A stretch of DNA of 64,000 bases from Macrocybe gigantea (lineage: Eukaryota; Basidiomycota; Agaricomycetes; Agaricales; Callistosporiaceae), in NCBI GenBank assembly GCA_011319805.1, contig SJRY01000236.1, positions 744,001 to 808,000 on the forward strand, written 5' to 3'. Under the pieces are notes generated by a model that worked only from the letters and a program-made list of their open reading frames with translations, made no database searches and had not been told where the DNA came from. Position 1 is the first letter of the stretch. Every line of letters starts with the position of its first letter. The position numbers and the translations under genes were made by a program. This document shows positions 55,252 to 64,000 of the stretch, in pieces.

Positions 55252-56670
55252 TTACCTGCCCTCTGGATCCAGGATAAAAGCACCTGCTGCCTTATTCGAT
55301 GTGAGGTACTTAACAAACCAGTAATGCACAAAGGCATCATACTGGCGTTTGGCTGGCCTGTCCCAATTATGGCACAAGGTCATAATGTGGATGGAGTCCT
55401 CAGAACCCCACCCATAGGAGCACTCATCGCTCTTGACAAAATTGAACCGCGCTCGATACGCATTGATCAGCGCATGTCTGCATGCGACGCGACAGCAGCG
55501 AGCAAATAGCTCGTTGCCTGTTACCAACTTCATGAACCCCGTGCTTTTACGAAGTGGGTGCTCATAGGATTCAGGCTTTCCGGCATCGTGAAACCAAAAC
55601 GTAGAGGTGCCAATATGTTTCTTGACTCCAGAGTCATGGAACCAAGAGGCATGCATTTCATCATCCACCTCCTTATGGAGTATGTCCATGGTAAACAAGG
55701 AATGGAGTCCCTGAGGTATGTCGAGGCCACGTGCAGACTCGTGTGCTTCGACTTGAATAGCCCACTTCCAAGAGGAGGGGACATGCCAGAATGTGATCTG
55801 GTGCAGCTCGGACTGGGCAAACCAAGCCTGCAATAAGGTGCACAGTGCAATAGAATGCGACTGCACAGAGTGAGGGTTGCAATCGACAATGCGATTGATT
55901 GCATTCATCGAGTCGAGGAAGCACACAATGGATGTAGCTCCATCTTGTGTGATAGCCTTTTGGATTGACATTCACAATCCAATCAGCTCAGAGTCATCGC
56001 TTGTCGCTTTGCTGACAGGCTGACGAGTTTCAAAAACAAGTGTATTGCTTTGGTAAACCTGGGATGAATACACTGACTGTCTGACTGTATCTGCTTTCAT
56101 GGGCGTGGCGCCATCACTACTGGTATATATGCAGTTGGGCTCAAGCTGGCACTCGACAAGTGCCTGTTCGAGTGATGCATGATAAGCCTTGACAGAGTCT
56201 TCGTCTTTGCCAAGAAGCTTATGGATCTCAAGGCAGCTGCTGAACTCGTCAACGAGCCACCTGCCCGGATTATTCGCATCTGCGAAATAGTCCGTGGATA
56301 AAAAGTTAGGTGGTTTAAGGTCCACCAAATCCTTGAGAGGGGACTTGAGCACATTGTGCTGCCTGTCCGAGAGAGAGGTCAAATTCTTTGACCTTGAAGG
56401 ATCACCCCCCACCACAGGTGGGGTGGTTAGAGATCTGAGGGCATGCCTCAGGTTAGAGTTGGCCAGCCGGGCAGAGGACCCGACTGTCAGACGTTTGATG
56501 AATCCGGCGATAGGCTCAACACAGGCCATGGTTTCAGCCGCACCTTCTGGAGTGGTGTGGAACTGACCATTGATCCAAATGCATGCCTTATGCTGCATCT
56601 GGCATAACTGCTTCAACAGTGTGATATTGCGCATACCGTTGAAGTTCCATAACAAACAGCCATATGTCAC
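55252..56670 (-). pseudogene. LINE-2 copy B RNase H and C-terminal domain
   Basis: Frame 56670-55972 continues the RT with CLLWNFNGMRNITLL and then reaches the RNase H start YTSSDGATPMKAD and DDSELIGL. Frame 55971-55252 continues it with SIVCFLDSMNAINRI and ITFWHVPSSWKW, then a Cys/His-rich segment (ECSYGWGSEDSIHIMTLCHNW) and the end. A stop (55972-55974) separates the two pieces at a place where copy A reads through. Confidence 0.85.
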
Positions 56671-56841
56671 GATAGGATGCGTGCATGACAGGTAGAGAAT
56701 GTGCTTCTGTTGAGGGGATAAGCCTCACACAGAATTGCCCAACATCTGGAAAGCCCTGGCAGTGGTCAGCGCTTTCGTTGCATAGAAACGGACGTGGTCC
56801 TTAAAGGATAGGCGCATGTCCAAGAAGAACCCAAGGTATCT

Positions 56842-57981
56842 CTACACATCTTTGGGCTGCAAGGCAGTGTTGCCCGTGAACGGGGCAAAATCCAAATCAA
56901 TAGAAGGACAGGGATTCTTACTATTGTGCGAGAAGTGCTGCAGTTCAGTTTTGTTATGTTCGACAACAAGACCGAAGTCTGTAAAGAGGTTGTGCACAGA
57001 TACGTACGCCCTCTGAAGTTTTGGAACATTATCCAGGATGGATTTGGACTGGGCGATAATCAGCCCATCATCTACAAATGACATGATGGTTGGCATATTG
57101 TCAACCTTCTGGTATATTTTCAATACTGGTGCCAGGTACAAGGCTGACAGTACTGGAGATAGAGCAGAGCCTTGGCCGACACCAACATCGGCATCAAACT
57201 CTGGTGAGATGGTACTATGCCAAGCATATGAAGTTTTATGCCTGATGAGGTAGGACTCGAAGAACTTAGACACTTGACATGCGAAGCCTCCGTGTTGAAG
57301 TATCCTCACCAACATCCGATGGTTGAGAGAGGAAAAATATTGAGCAACATCGAAAGCAATGATGCTCGTCTTGAGACCCTTTAGCCAGCCTTGCCAGATA
57401 ATATGGATGAGGAAGACACCAGCATCCTCCGTAGAGTTCTGCCGAATGCCACCAAACTGCTTCAGATCGAAGACAGCATATTTGGTTGTTTCGTATTGCA
57501 TACGTCGCACCAGCATTTTTTCGACAAGTTTGCCGAGGGTGTTCAAAAGCACAATTGGACAAAAGGCTTTTGGGGTGTCATATGCAGGTTTGCCAGATTT
57601 TGGAATAATCACCGACAGGCTCTGCTTGAAGTAGGAGGGCCAGTGGCCCAATTCCAAACATGCATTAGCAATGTTCAAGATGAAATTGGCCAGGTGAGGG
57701 AATTTCACAAGCTGCTTAACATGGCCCCAGGACAGATGATCTGGTCCTGGAGCAGAGGTATTGCTGCATGGCTCCAAGGACTCTCGGAGTTCTGCAGCAG
57801 AGAATGGGATCCAGTCCCAAATTGGATGAGGCTCGAGCTCATCGAGCTTATCCAGATTAACTGGCCTGTCAGATGCAGCATTATAGGATTTGTCGAGCGC
57901 ATTCCAAAGCGAGTCAATGGAATTGCAAGGTTGCCCCTGAAAGGAGATAGCCTCGTAGGCCGGCAGCAGCCTTTGCTTCAT
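56842..57981 (-). pseudogene. LINE-2 copy B reverse transcriptase
   Basis: Open for 379 codons: APGPDHLSWGHVKQ, VLLNTLGKLVEKML, SIIAFDVAQYFSSLNH, VGQGSALSPVLSALYL and the active-site box MSFVDDGLII (FVDD with both Asp residues). It stops at 56842 in the thumb region, where copy A has Trp, so the copy is probably inactive. Confidence 0.88.
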
Positions 57982-57989
57982 CCATGCAG

Positions 57990-59156
57990 CTAAATTCTAT
58001 GGACATCACGACTTTTCCGCAACCTCCTTGATTTGCTGATCAAAGAAGGTATGCTTGGCATCTTTAATAGCTCAGCACCAGATGCAATGGTCCTCTTTAG
58101 ACCGGGTCTGCCTGAAGGTATCCAAAGTTTCAGAACAATGCTGATTCCACCAGCCTTTGCTCCACTTCGATAGCTTGCACTCCTTAGAGTGGAGATCCCA
58201 AGCATGGTCAATCGATCTGGAGAGAGTCTGAAGAATGCTCTCTAAATCATCTGGTGACTCGATTGGCACCAAGTCCATACCGAGCAGATCGCCAGCAATG
58301 TCAGAGATAAACTCAGGCATGCTGTCCTTTGAAAGAGTCCAGCGTGGATCAGAGAGGTCCAGCAGCAGAATGTCTAAGGAGAGCGACAACGGGCAATGGT
58401 CTGAAGTCAGTCTCAGGTCGTTATGAACAGCTGGTGCTACCCCCACCACATCAACAGGGGTGAACATCAAATCAATAACTGAGGGCCGTAGCTCCATGTT
58501 ATGTGAGATGAAGGTCAGGCCATGATTAGATGGCTCTACCCAGTCGAGACCAAGGTCGAGTGCTGCATTACACAACATCTCTTCTCGTATATGCTGTGAA
58601 GTATGTACTCCATCCAGAGTTCATAATGACAATTGAAGTCCTCTCCTAAATAAGATAGGTTGGGAAAGTCAGGTTTTTCAGCACAATCATGTAGCAAGTG
58701 AATAGCACTTCCATCTACATCAGAGTAGGCGTTTGCAAGGAATAGAGGCTCCCCCAGAGTGGAGAAGCTAACAATCATCAGGTCGTGACTATCGACAAGA
58801 TCACGTTGAAGGAATGGATGCAACCGATGTAAACAGTTGTGGACGTATGCCATCACACGAGGTGGATCCTCGTATGATGAGCAGCGAACAATGCAAGTCC
58901 AGTCAGGATGACTGGGACCTCCAATTACTGGCTTGTTATCAGTGCTATGCGCTGATGGGGCTTGTCATAGCAGGTTCCAAGCAGGCTCTTGGAAGAACAA
59001 AATATCATAGTCCTCTCCAAGAGTGGAGAGGAGAACATCCATATGTACATATTTCCTATTTACATTTTGAGAGAAAATACAAAATGAAGAAATCAAAGAG
59101 CGTCCGCCCGACCCAGGGACAACAGCCAGGGCTGATCCACTAGAGGTGTCACTCAT
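57990..59156 (-). pseudogene. LINE-2 copy B endonuclease
   Basis: Three frames (59156-58965, 58856-58536, 58578-58072) together cover the endonuclease: FCIFSQNVNRKYVHMDV, DILFFQEPAWNLL, FLANAYSDVDG, LGEDFNCHYELW and LTSDHCPLSLSL. Note EDF in place of GDF in the catalytic loop. Stops and shifts make it non-functional as written. Confidence 0.8.
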
Positions 59157-59250
59157 GATGTGTTGGCCTCCACATTACACTGCGGGGAGGCATTAGAATG
59201 TTTGGGACTTGACTGTGTTCGATCACATACCAGCTGATAGTGTTGTTTGA

Positions 59251-59264
59251 TCCACTTGGGATCA
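59251..59264. repeat. Target-site duplication of element C, left
   Basis: tccacttgggatca, matching tccactcaggatca at 60585-60598 with two differences. LINE copy A keeps the uninterrupted site (near 52694-52715), which confirms the insertion point. Confidence 0.85.
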
Positions 59265-59270
59265 CAGGGC

Positions 59271-59350
59271 TGGTTGGCATAGCAGTAAACGTGAGTCAGG
59301 TAGTCCTGTGGCTGTGGCAAGCCACGAAGCCATGGGTTCTAGTCCTGGAG
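59271..59350 (+). promoter_or_regulatory. tRNA-like Pol III promoter at the head of element C
   Basis: A box-like TGGCATAGCAGT near 59275 and B box GGTTCTAGTCC at 59335-59345 (consensus GGTTCRANTCC), about 60 bases apart. Between them gtggcaagccac can form a hairpin as in the long variable arm of Leu/Ser-type tRNAs. CCATG...CCTGG around the B box can pair as a T-arm with one mismatch. I do not call it a functional tRNA gene. Confidence 0.65.
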
Positions 59351-59460
59351 GTAGCATCTTCAGGTTTGCATTCAGAAGTGTCCGGAGCTGGTTCCACGTG
59401 ACACAGGCAGGAAGTATCACGACCCTGTGACAGTTGTTCCCATGAGGGAGGTGACTTGGT

Positions 59461-59576
59461 CATGTGACTAAGCAGCTGGCATGTGACATAAGCTGGGTTA
59501 TGCATCACACATGTGACTTACCCCACTATGTGGGTCAAGTGTCACATGACCCTAACTCATGTGCTTGCATGTGATC
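59461..59576. repeat. Cluster of CATGTGAC words in element C
   Basis: CATGTGAC at 59461-59468, 59480-59487 and 59510-59517, its complement GTCACATG at 59541-59548 and the variant CATGTGAT at 59569-59576. A CACGTG lies just upstream (about 59396). These are E-box-like words; binding is not shown. Confidence 0.7.
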
Positions 59577-60148
59577 CCTGATCTAAAAGTGTAGGGGCCG
59601 AAAGGATAAGGGACTATACCGGGAATTGGGCTGATAACCACCCAATGGCGTTTGAGCCAACAGAGCACCCGGTACCATGTGAGCCGCCTGAAGTAGCGGT
59701 CCACGGAGGTTAGTCATGGTGCAGTATGCTTCAGCAGAAGTATATCCAGACCCATTCAGCTAAGGGCTTCCCCTATGGGAACCTGTCATGGGAGGACCAT
59801 GGACCTTGCTGTGATATCAGATGCCAGTCTGGCAGGCACATGGCAAGACAGAGACCTTGGACAGATGGGGATCTGTGCCCTAAGGGGCATCAGCGAACCA
59901 TCTGCCAGGGGATGGGAAGGCAGGACTGGAGGTCACGCCCTAGACACCACTGGGCCATAGCAAGGCTGGACAGTCTCCAGTCCTTGGCTTGAGAGACCTA
60001 ACTCCTCTGTTGGTGGCCCTGGGATAATACACCCAGGTTGCCGCTTAAGTTGAATCCGAAGTGCGAACTCCTGGGTTCCGTGGGACTCTGGGGACCCCAG
60101 TGTGTAGGTGAAAGTCCATGCTGACCTACTTGGCAGGCTTAAACAGTT

Positions 60149-60423
60149 CCCCTTGGTGTGGATGGCCTTGGGGTGCAAGTGTCGGACAAAAAGCCTTAAT
60201 CTGGCAGACCGCAGCTGAGTAAGATGGTACCATCCCTGAGTCCACACCCAACTTTGGGGAGGCCTCGGCCGTTGGCAAGGAGGGGTCTGCAGACCAAATA
60301 GGAAGGGTGTACGCCCGATGGATGCACACTGGACCCATGTAAGGAGTCCTAGGTTAAGGGTTTCCCTGGGCGTGGATGGCCCTAGGGTAAAAGTGCTGGA
60401 CAATAGCCTTAATCTGGCAGACC
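60149..60423 (+). repeat. Two copies of a ~62-bp repeat inside element C
   Basis: Copies 60149-60210 and 60362-60423 share gtggatggcc near their start and the exact 18-base end gccttaatctggcagacc, separated by about 150 bases of other sequence. Confidence 0.8.
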
Positions 60424-60553
60424 CACCTAGGTAGCAGCCTCTCCCGCAAGGGGGGGGCTAAACATTGTGGTTGGATCGGACTAGTCGTATTTATAGTAGG
60501 TACCATTGTGTATTTACGAGTGGACTGCCACTGGGCACCACTATATAAATTGT

Positions 60554-60584
<31 letters not shown>

Positions 60585-60598
60585 TCCACTCAGGATCA
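60585..60598. repeat. Target-site duplication of element C, right
   Basis: tccactcaggatca directly after the poly-A of element C; see 59251-59264. Confidence 0.85.
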
Positions 60599-62340
60599 AA
60601 ACAGTTCTTCCAGAAGGCACACTTCCGGTCATCAGTGGAGTGGTCTTTGCCGCAGCTAAGACACTTTGGGGCATGTGGGCAGGGTTGGCCTGCCAGAGTT
60701 GCCTCACGAGGAGGGTTGGCCTTGGGTCTTGCCTTGCAGCAGGACACAAGTGTGCAGTGGTACTCCTTTTTGTAGGACTCCCCACAGATCGGGCAGTGGA
60801 GGGATTGCTGGTTACACTTTAGGGTGGAGTGTCCCCAGCGCCGACAACGTTTGCAGAGAGGGACTCCCGGTGATGAGAGGGTGGCATGGAACCGGCATCG
60901 CCAGTTCCGGACCATAACGGTGCAGTTGTCCAGAGCTTTAATGTTCTGGCCAGTGGACATATCTTCAATATTGAACCAAACGGTCACAGTATCCAAATTC
61001 TTGGAGTTGCGCATGATGCGAGGAACTCCAACAAGGGTGATGAGGTCCGAGAATGAAGAGTCCCGGAGAATCTTGTATGCTTGCTGGGCAGTGATGACAC
61101 TTCTGTCGGCGTTGAAGTATGGTACATCGCGCAGTTTCACATAGCAAACGCTCATAGGAATAGCGAGCTTGATAGTAGAACCAGCCGGAGCACACCGGAG
61201 GGCAGCCTCATGCAGAATGCCAAGGTCCTTAGGTGATGCTACCTTCATCAGCAAGCACGAAAATGAGGAGGCAGAGTGGTCCTGGATGGATTCGCATCAA
61301 ATCCAGGATTTGCCAGTAGTCAGCCCTCAATGGAAGGCAGAGAGAAGAGTCCCAGCAGCAACAGACACATTGTCTGCTGGGAAAGTAAAGGACATCCTGA
61401 CATTACATCAGGATGGGCCATGGGAGGTGGACTTTGCCTTCTTCTTGGGCAGTCCAGAAGACTCCCCAGTCACTTCCTTTTGCAAGGAGATGATCTTCTC
61501 CACGGGGAGGTGCAGAAATGTCTTTGCCAAAGCTATGATGGCTTTGGCAGGAGTGTTGGCTGGTTGGGCCAAGGCTTGCACATATGAGCGCTTGCCAGCA
61601 GCAGGGCAAGTAGCCCTATTGACAGGGGGGTGGACCACAACCCGGAGTTCAGGAGCAGAACCGCAGTTGCAGTGGAGGAGGGCAGTTCAGGTTCTGAGGT
61701 GGTCTCGGAGGGTGAGCACCCATGTTCAAGCGAGAGTCTTCTAGACGTACAGTGCCAGAAGGCAAGGTGTGCGGGTTGGCAAAACGAGTTGCCTTTCTAC
61801 GAGAGGGGAGGTGGGCATTGACAATTTCTTGCAAACGCCTTCCTAGGGGGTGCTGGGGCCCGTCAAGCCTAGAGACAGAAAACATATTGACATCACCTGC
61901 ACTGCTGACCAAAGTTGTAATGCCCTCAGCAATAGCATATTGATATCCCACTGGGATAGAGACAGAAGATGAGCCGACCTTTAAGATCCAAGCCTTGAGG
62001 GCAGTGAGAGATTCGGCTGTGGCCTTAGCTTCACTGTGAAGGAACTGATCCCCTTCGGGGAAGATCACGATGCTGATGGCGTTGTCATTGTATGCTGCCT
62101 CAGTGGACAGAATAGATGGAGAGGGGGGAGCAGAGGGTATGGTGGGCCCTCCTGTATTAGAGGGGTTGGTGTTGTCGGTATCCATGAGACCATCGCCACC
62201 TTGGAAGAGCAGGCTTGCATTCTCCGACGGGGGAGGAGGAGCGGGGAACAGGATGGGCCAGCAAAGGGCTGTCCAGGGTGCGGGTTGAGCAGTGCATGGC
62301 CGCTGCCGCCAATAATATTGAGCGGGTCATCGCTCATAGA
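60599..62340 (-). pseudogene. LINE-2 copy B ORF1 (gag-like), N-terminal and middle part
   Basis: Starts MSDDPLNIIGGSGHALLNPH (ATG about 62337). A one-base loss in the run 62243-62246 shifts it into the frame 62185-61649 (AAYNDNAISIVIFPEGD). Later pieces (61638-61408, 61254-60541) lead to the knuckles CKRCRRWGHSTLKC, CPICGESYKKEYHC and CLSCGKDHSTDDRKC. It is interrupted by element C right after the last knuckle. Confidence 0.82.
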
Positions 62341-62531
62341 AAAACTCTGGTAGGTCAGTTGATTTTCAGCCGATTTTTGCAATATGAAAGATGAAGGTGT
62401 TCAAGAGTATGTAGAACTCGGGTCTGCAACTTGATATGAGATCTGCCCAGTCGATGATGGTGTAGAGTGATAGAGGCAATGACAGTGAGTTGTTTACACT
62501 TGTTTACAAATGGGCATTGCGGAAAGAGGTG
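62341..62531 (-). promoter_or_regulatory. LINE-2 5' leader (copy B)
   Basis: About 190 bases between the 5' end of copy B and its ORF1 ATG; the matching leader of copy A is 50761-50954. Both contain two close GTAAACAA-type words. An internal promoter is expected here for a LINE but no specific box was recognised. Confidence 0.5.
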
Positions 62532-62546
62532 AGGCTCTGCTCTATC
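62532..62546. repeat. Target-site duplication of LINE-2 copy B, right
   Basis: aggctctgctctatc, identical to 54788-54802; LINE copy A resumes immediately after. Confidence 0.95.
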
Positions 62547-64000
62547 ACCTGTACTGTTGGCCTTGTATTTGGCACCAGTACTGAAAATATACCAGAAGGT
62601 TGGTGATATGCTGACTATCATGTCATTTGTGGATGATGGGCTGATTATCGCTCAGTCCAAATCCATTCCAGATAATGTTCCGAAGCTCCAGAGGGCGTAC
62701 ATGTCAGTGCACAACCTCTTCACAGACTTTAGTCTTGTTGTCAAGCACAACAAAACTGAACTGCAGCACTTTTCACACAATAGTAAGGACTCTCGCCCTT
62801 CTATTGACTTAGGGTTTGCCCGTTTCATGGGTAATACTCCCTTATGGCCCAAGGATGTCTGGAGATACCTTGGTTTTTTCTTGGACATGTGCCTTTCCTT
62901 CAAGGAACACATCCATTTCTATGCAACGAAGGCACTGACTACTGCCAGAGCATTTCAGATGTTGGGCAACTCTGTTCGGGGCTTATCCCCCCAACAGAAA
63001 TGTATTCTCTACCTGTCATGCACACATCCTATCGTGATGTATAGCTGTTTACTCTGGAACTTCAATGGTATGCACAATGTCGCACTGATGAAGCAGCTAT
63101 GCCAGATGCAGCACAAGGCATGCATCTGGATTAATGGTCAGTTCCACACCACACCGGAGGGTGCAGCTGAAATGATGGCCTGTATCGAGCCCATTGCTGG
63201 ATTCATCAAACAGTTGAAAGTCAGGTCCTCTGCCTGTCCTGCTAATTCCAATCTAAGACATGCCCTCAGGTCTCTAACTATCCTGCCACAGGCAGGGGGT
63301 GATCCTTCGAGGTCAAAAAACTTAACCTCTTTATCAGACAGGCAGCGCAGCGCACTCAAGTCCCTCCTCAAGGACTTGGTGGACCTTAAACCACCAAACT
63401 TTTTATCCATGGATTACTTTGCAGATGCAAATAATTCGGGCAGGTGGCTTGTTGATGAATTCAACAGTTGCCTTGAGATCTATAAGCTGCTTGGCAGAGA
63501 TGAAGACTCTGTCAAGGCTTATTGTGCATTGCTTGAACAGGTGCTTGCTGAGTGCCACCTTGAGCCCAATTGTATATATACCAGTAGTGATGGCACTGTG
63601 CCCATGAAAGCAGATACACTCAGACAGTCAGTCTATTTGTCTCAGGTCTACCAAGGCAATACACTTGTTTTTGAAACTTGTCAGCCTGTCGGCAAAGCAA
63701 CAAGTGATGACTCCGAGCTGATTGGATTGCATATGTCAATTCAAAAGGCTATCACACAGGATGGAGCTATATCCATTGTGTGCTTCCTTGACTCAATGAA
63801 TGCTATTAACCGCATTATCGATTGCAACCCCCACTCTGCACAATCGCACCATTCTGGCACGTCCCCTTCCAATGGAAGTGGGCTATTCAGGTTGAAGCAC
63901 ACAATGCTGCTTGTGAGCTCAATGTTCCTCTGGGGCTTTGTCTCCTCTATACCACAGATGCACTCCAGAAGGAGGTGGATGACGACATGCATACCTCTTG
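62547..64000 (+). mobile_element. LINE-2 family copy A, 3' part (runs off the window)
   Basis: Continues the RT of 53949-54802 with ALYLAPVLKIYQKV, the box MSFVDDGLII, VHNLFTDFSLVVKHNKTEL and YLGFFLDMCLSFKEH. The linker LWNFNGMHNVALMKQ and the RNase H blocks YTSSDGTVPMKAD, DDSELIGLHMSIQKA and CFLDSMNAINRIID follow. Near 63830-64000 the frame deviates from copy B (a stretch is missing and the frame shifts), so the RNase H is broken. Confidence 0.9.

Larger units (their letters stand above)
59265..60584 (+). mobile_element. Element C: long SINE-like non-coding retroelement with tRNA-like head and LINE-2 tail
   Basis: 1,320 bases including a 25-base poly-A (60560-60584), flanked by a 14-bp target duplication inside LINE copy B. 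The head (59265-59350) resembles a tRNA gene with an A-box-like TGGCATAGCAGT (about 59275-59286) and a B-box GGTTCTAGTCC (59335-59345). The last ~90 bases match the 3' end of LINE copy B, so it can be copied by the LINE-2 enzyme. The 1.1-kb middle has no credible frame; it holds a cluster of CATGTGAC words and two copies of a 62-bp repeat. Known SINEs are usually 150-600 bp, so this length is unusual. Confidence 0.85.
54803..62531 (-). mobile_element. LINE-2 family copy B, full-length, nested in copy A
   Basis: Minus-strand copy with a 15-bp perfect target duplication, poly-T at its 3' end (54803-54819) and a complete 5' end (62531). Without the nested element C it is about 6.4 kb. Order on the minus strand: 5' leader, ORF1 (62340 to 60599), [element C], endonuclease (59156 to about 57990), RT (57981 to 56842), linker, RNase H and C-terminal domain (56670 to 55252), 3' leader (55251 to 54820). 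It is better preserved than copy A but still has frameshifts, one of them a single missing base in the four-G run 62243-62246. Confidence 0.93.

Noticed and set aside
59265..59350. A genuine tRNA gene
   Set aside because: The B box is good, but acceptor and anticodon stems cannot be drawn convincingly, and the segment is the head of a retroposed element with target duplication.
59933..60403. 156-codon minus-strand frame in element C
   Set aside because: Low-complexity content without any domain and not continued across the 62-bp repeats; regarded as chance in a stop-poor stretch.
1..64000. CRISPR arrays, operons, ribosome binding sites, rRNA genes
   Set aside because: Spliced eukaryotic genes throughout; no spaced repeat array or rRNA sequence was seen, and prokaryotic signals do not apply.

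Overview
This is a nuclear genomic window from a filamentous basidiomycete, most likely an agaricomycete. The genes carry many 45-65 nt introns with GT-AG (rarely GC-AG) borders, they are packed head-to-head and tail-to-tail, and their products are typical of mushroom-forming fungi: an EF-hand MscS channel, a secreted alpha/beta hydrolase, an F-box protein and a MARVEL protein. I cannot name the species.

The left part (1-39.5 kb) is host gene space. In order: MscS-type mechanosensitive channel (+), an unrecognised proline-rich membrane protein (+), a small coiled-coil protein (+), alpha/beta hydrolase (-), NOP9 (+), F-box protein (-), a GTPase-less nucleostemin-type N-terminal protein (-), Tra2-like splicing factor (-), ribosomal protein L18 (+), ALE1-type lysophospholipid acyltransferase (-), SCO1 (-), a MARVEL protein (-), two poorly defined membrane genes (-), a WDR89-like WD40 protein (+), MSS1/TrmE mitochondrial tRNA GTPase (-), calcineurin B (+), a conserved hypothetical (-), TTI2 (-) and uracil phosphoribosyltransferase FUR1 (+). 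Tra2/L18, MSS1/CNB1 and TTI2/FUR1 are divergent pairs with short shared promoters. A full-length CG-rich non-LTR retrotransposon (LINE-1 here, 14237-21755, minus) with a perfect 16-bp target-site duplication splits this gene space.

The right part (39.5-64 kb) is a pile of transposons. It starts with a decayed Ty1/copia-like element with two LTRs (39594-44931, 5-bp target duplication). A decayed Ty3/gypsy chromodomain element follows (46008-50760, minus). It is interrupted by a second LINE family, copy A (plus, 50761-54802, resuming at 62547 and leaving the window). Copy A is interrupted by copy B of the same family in the opposite orientation (54803-62531, 15-bp duplication). Copy B is interrupted by a 1.3-kb non-coding element C (59265-60584, plus, about 14-bp duplication). 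C begins with a tRNA-like Pol III promoter and ends with the same 3' tail as the LINE, so it looks like an unusually long SINE that borrows the LINE machinery.

Two cautions apply. First, several well-conserved genes and the young LINE lose frame by exactly one missing base, usually inside a run of identical bases, which points to consensus errors rather than real mutations; FUR1 shows one extra base instead. Second, exon borders were derived by hand from splice consensus, phase and remembered family sequence, and were not verified by alignment.
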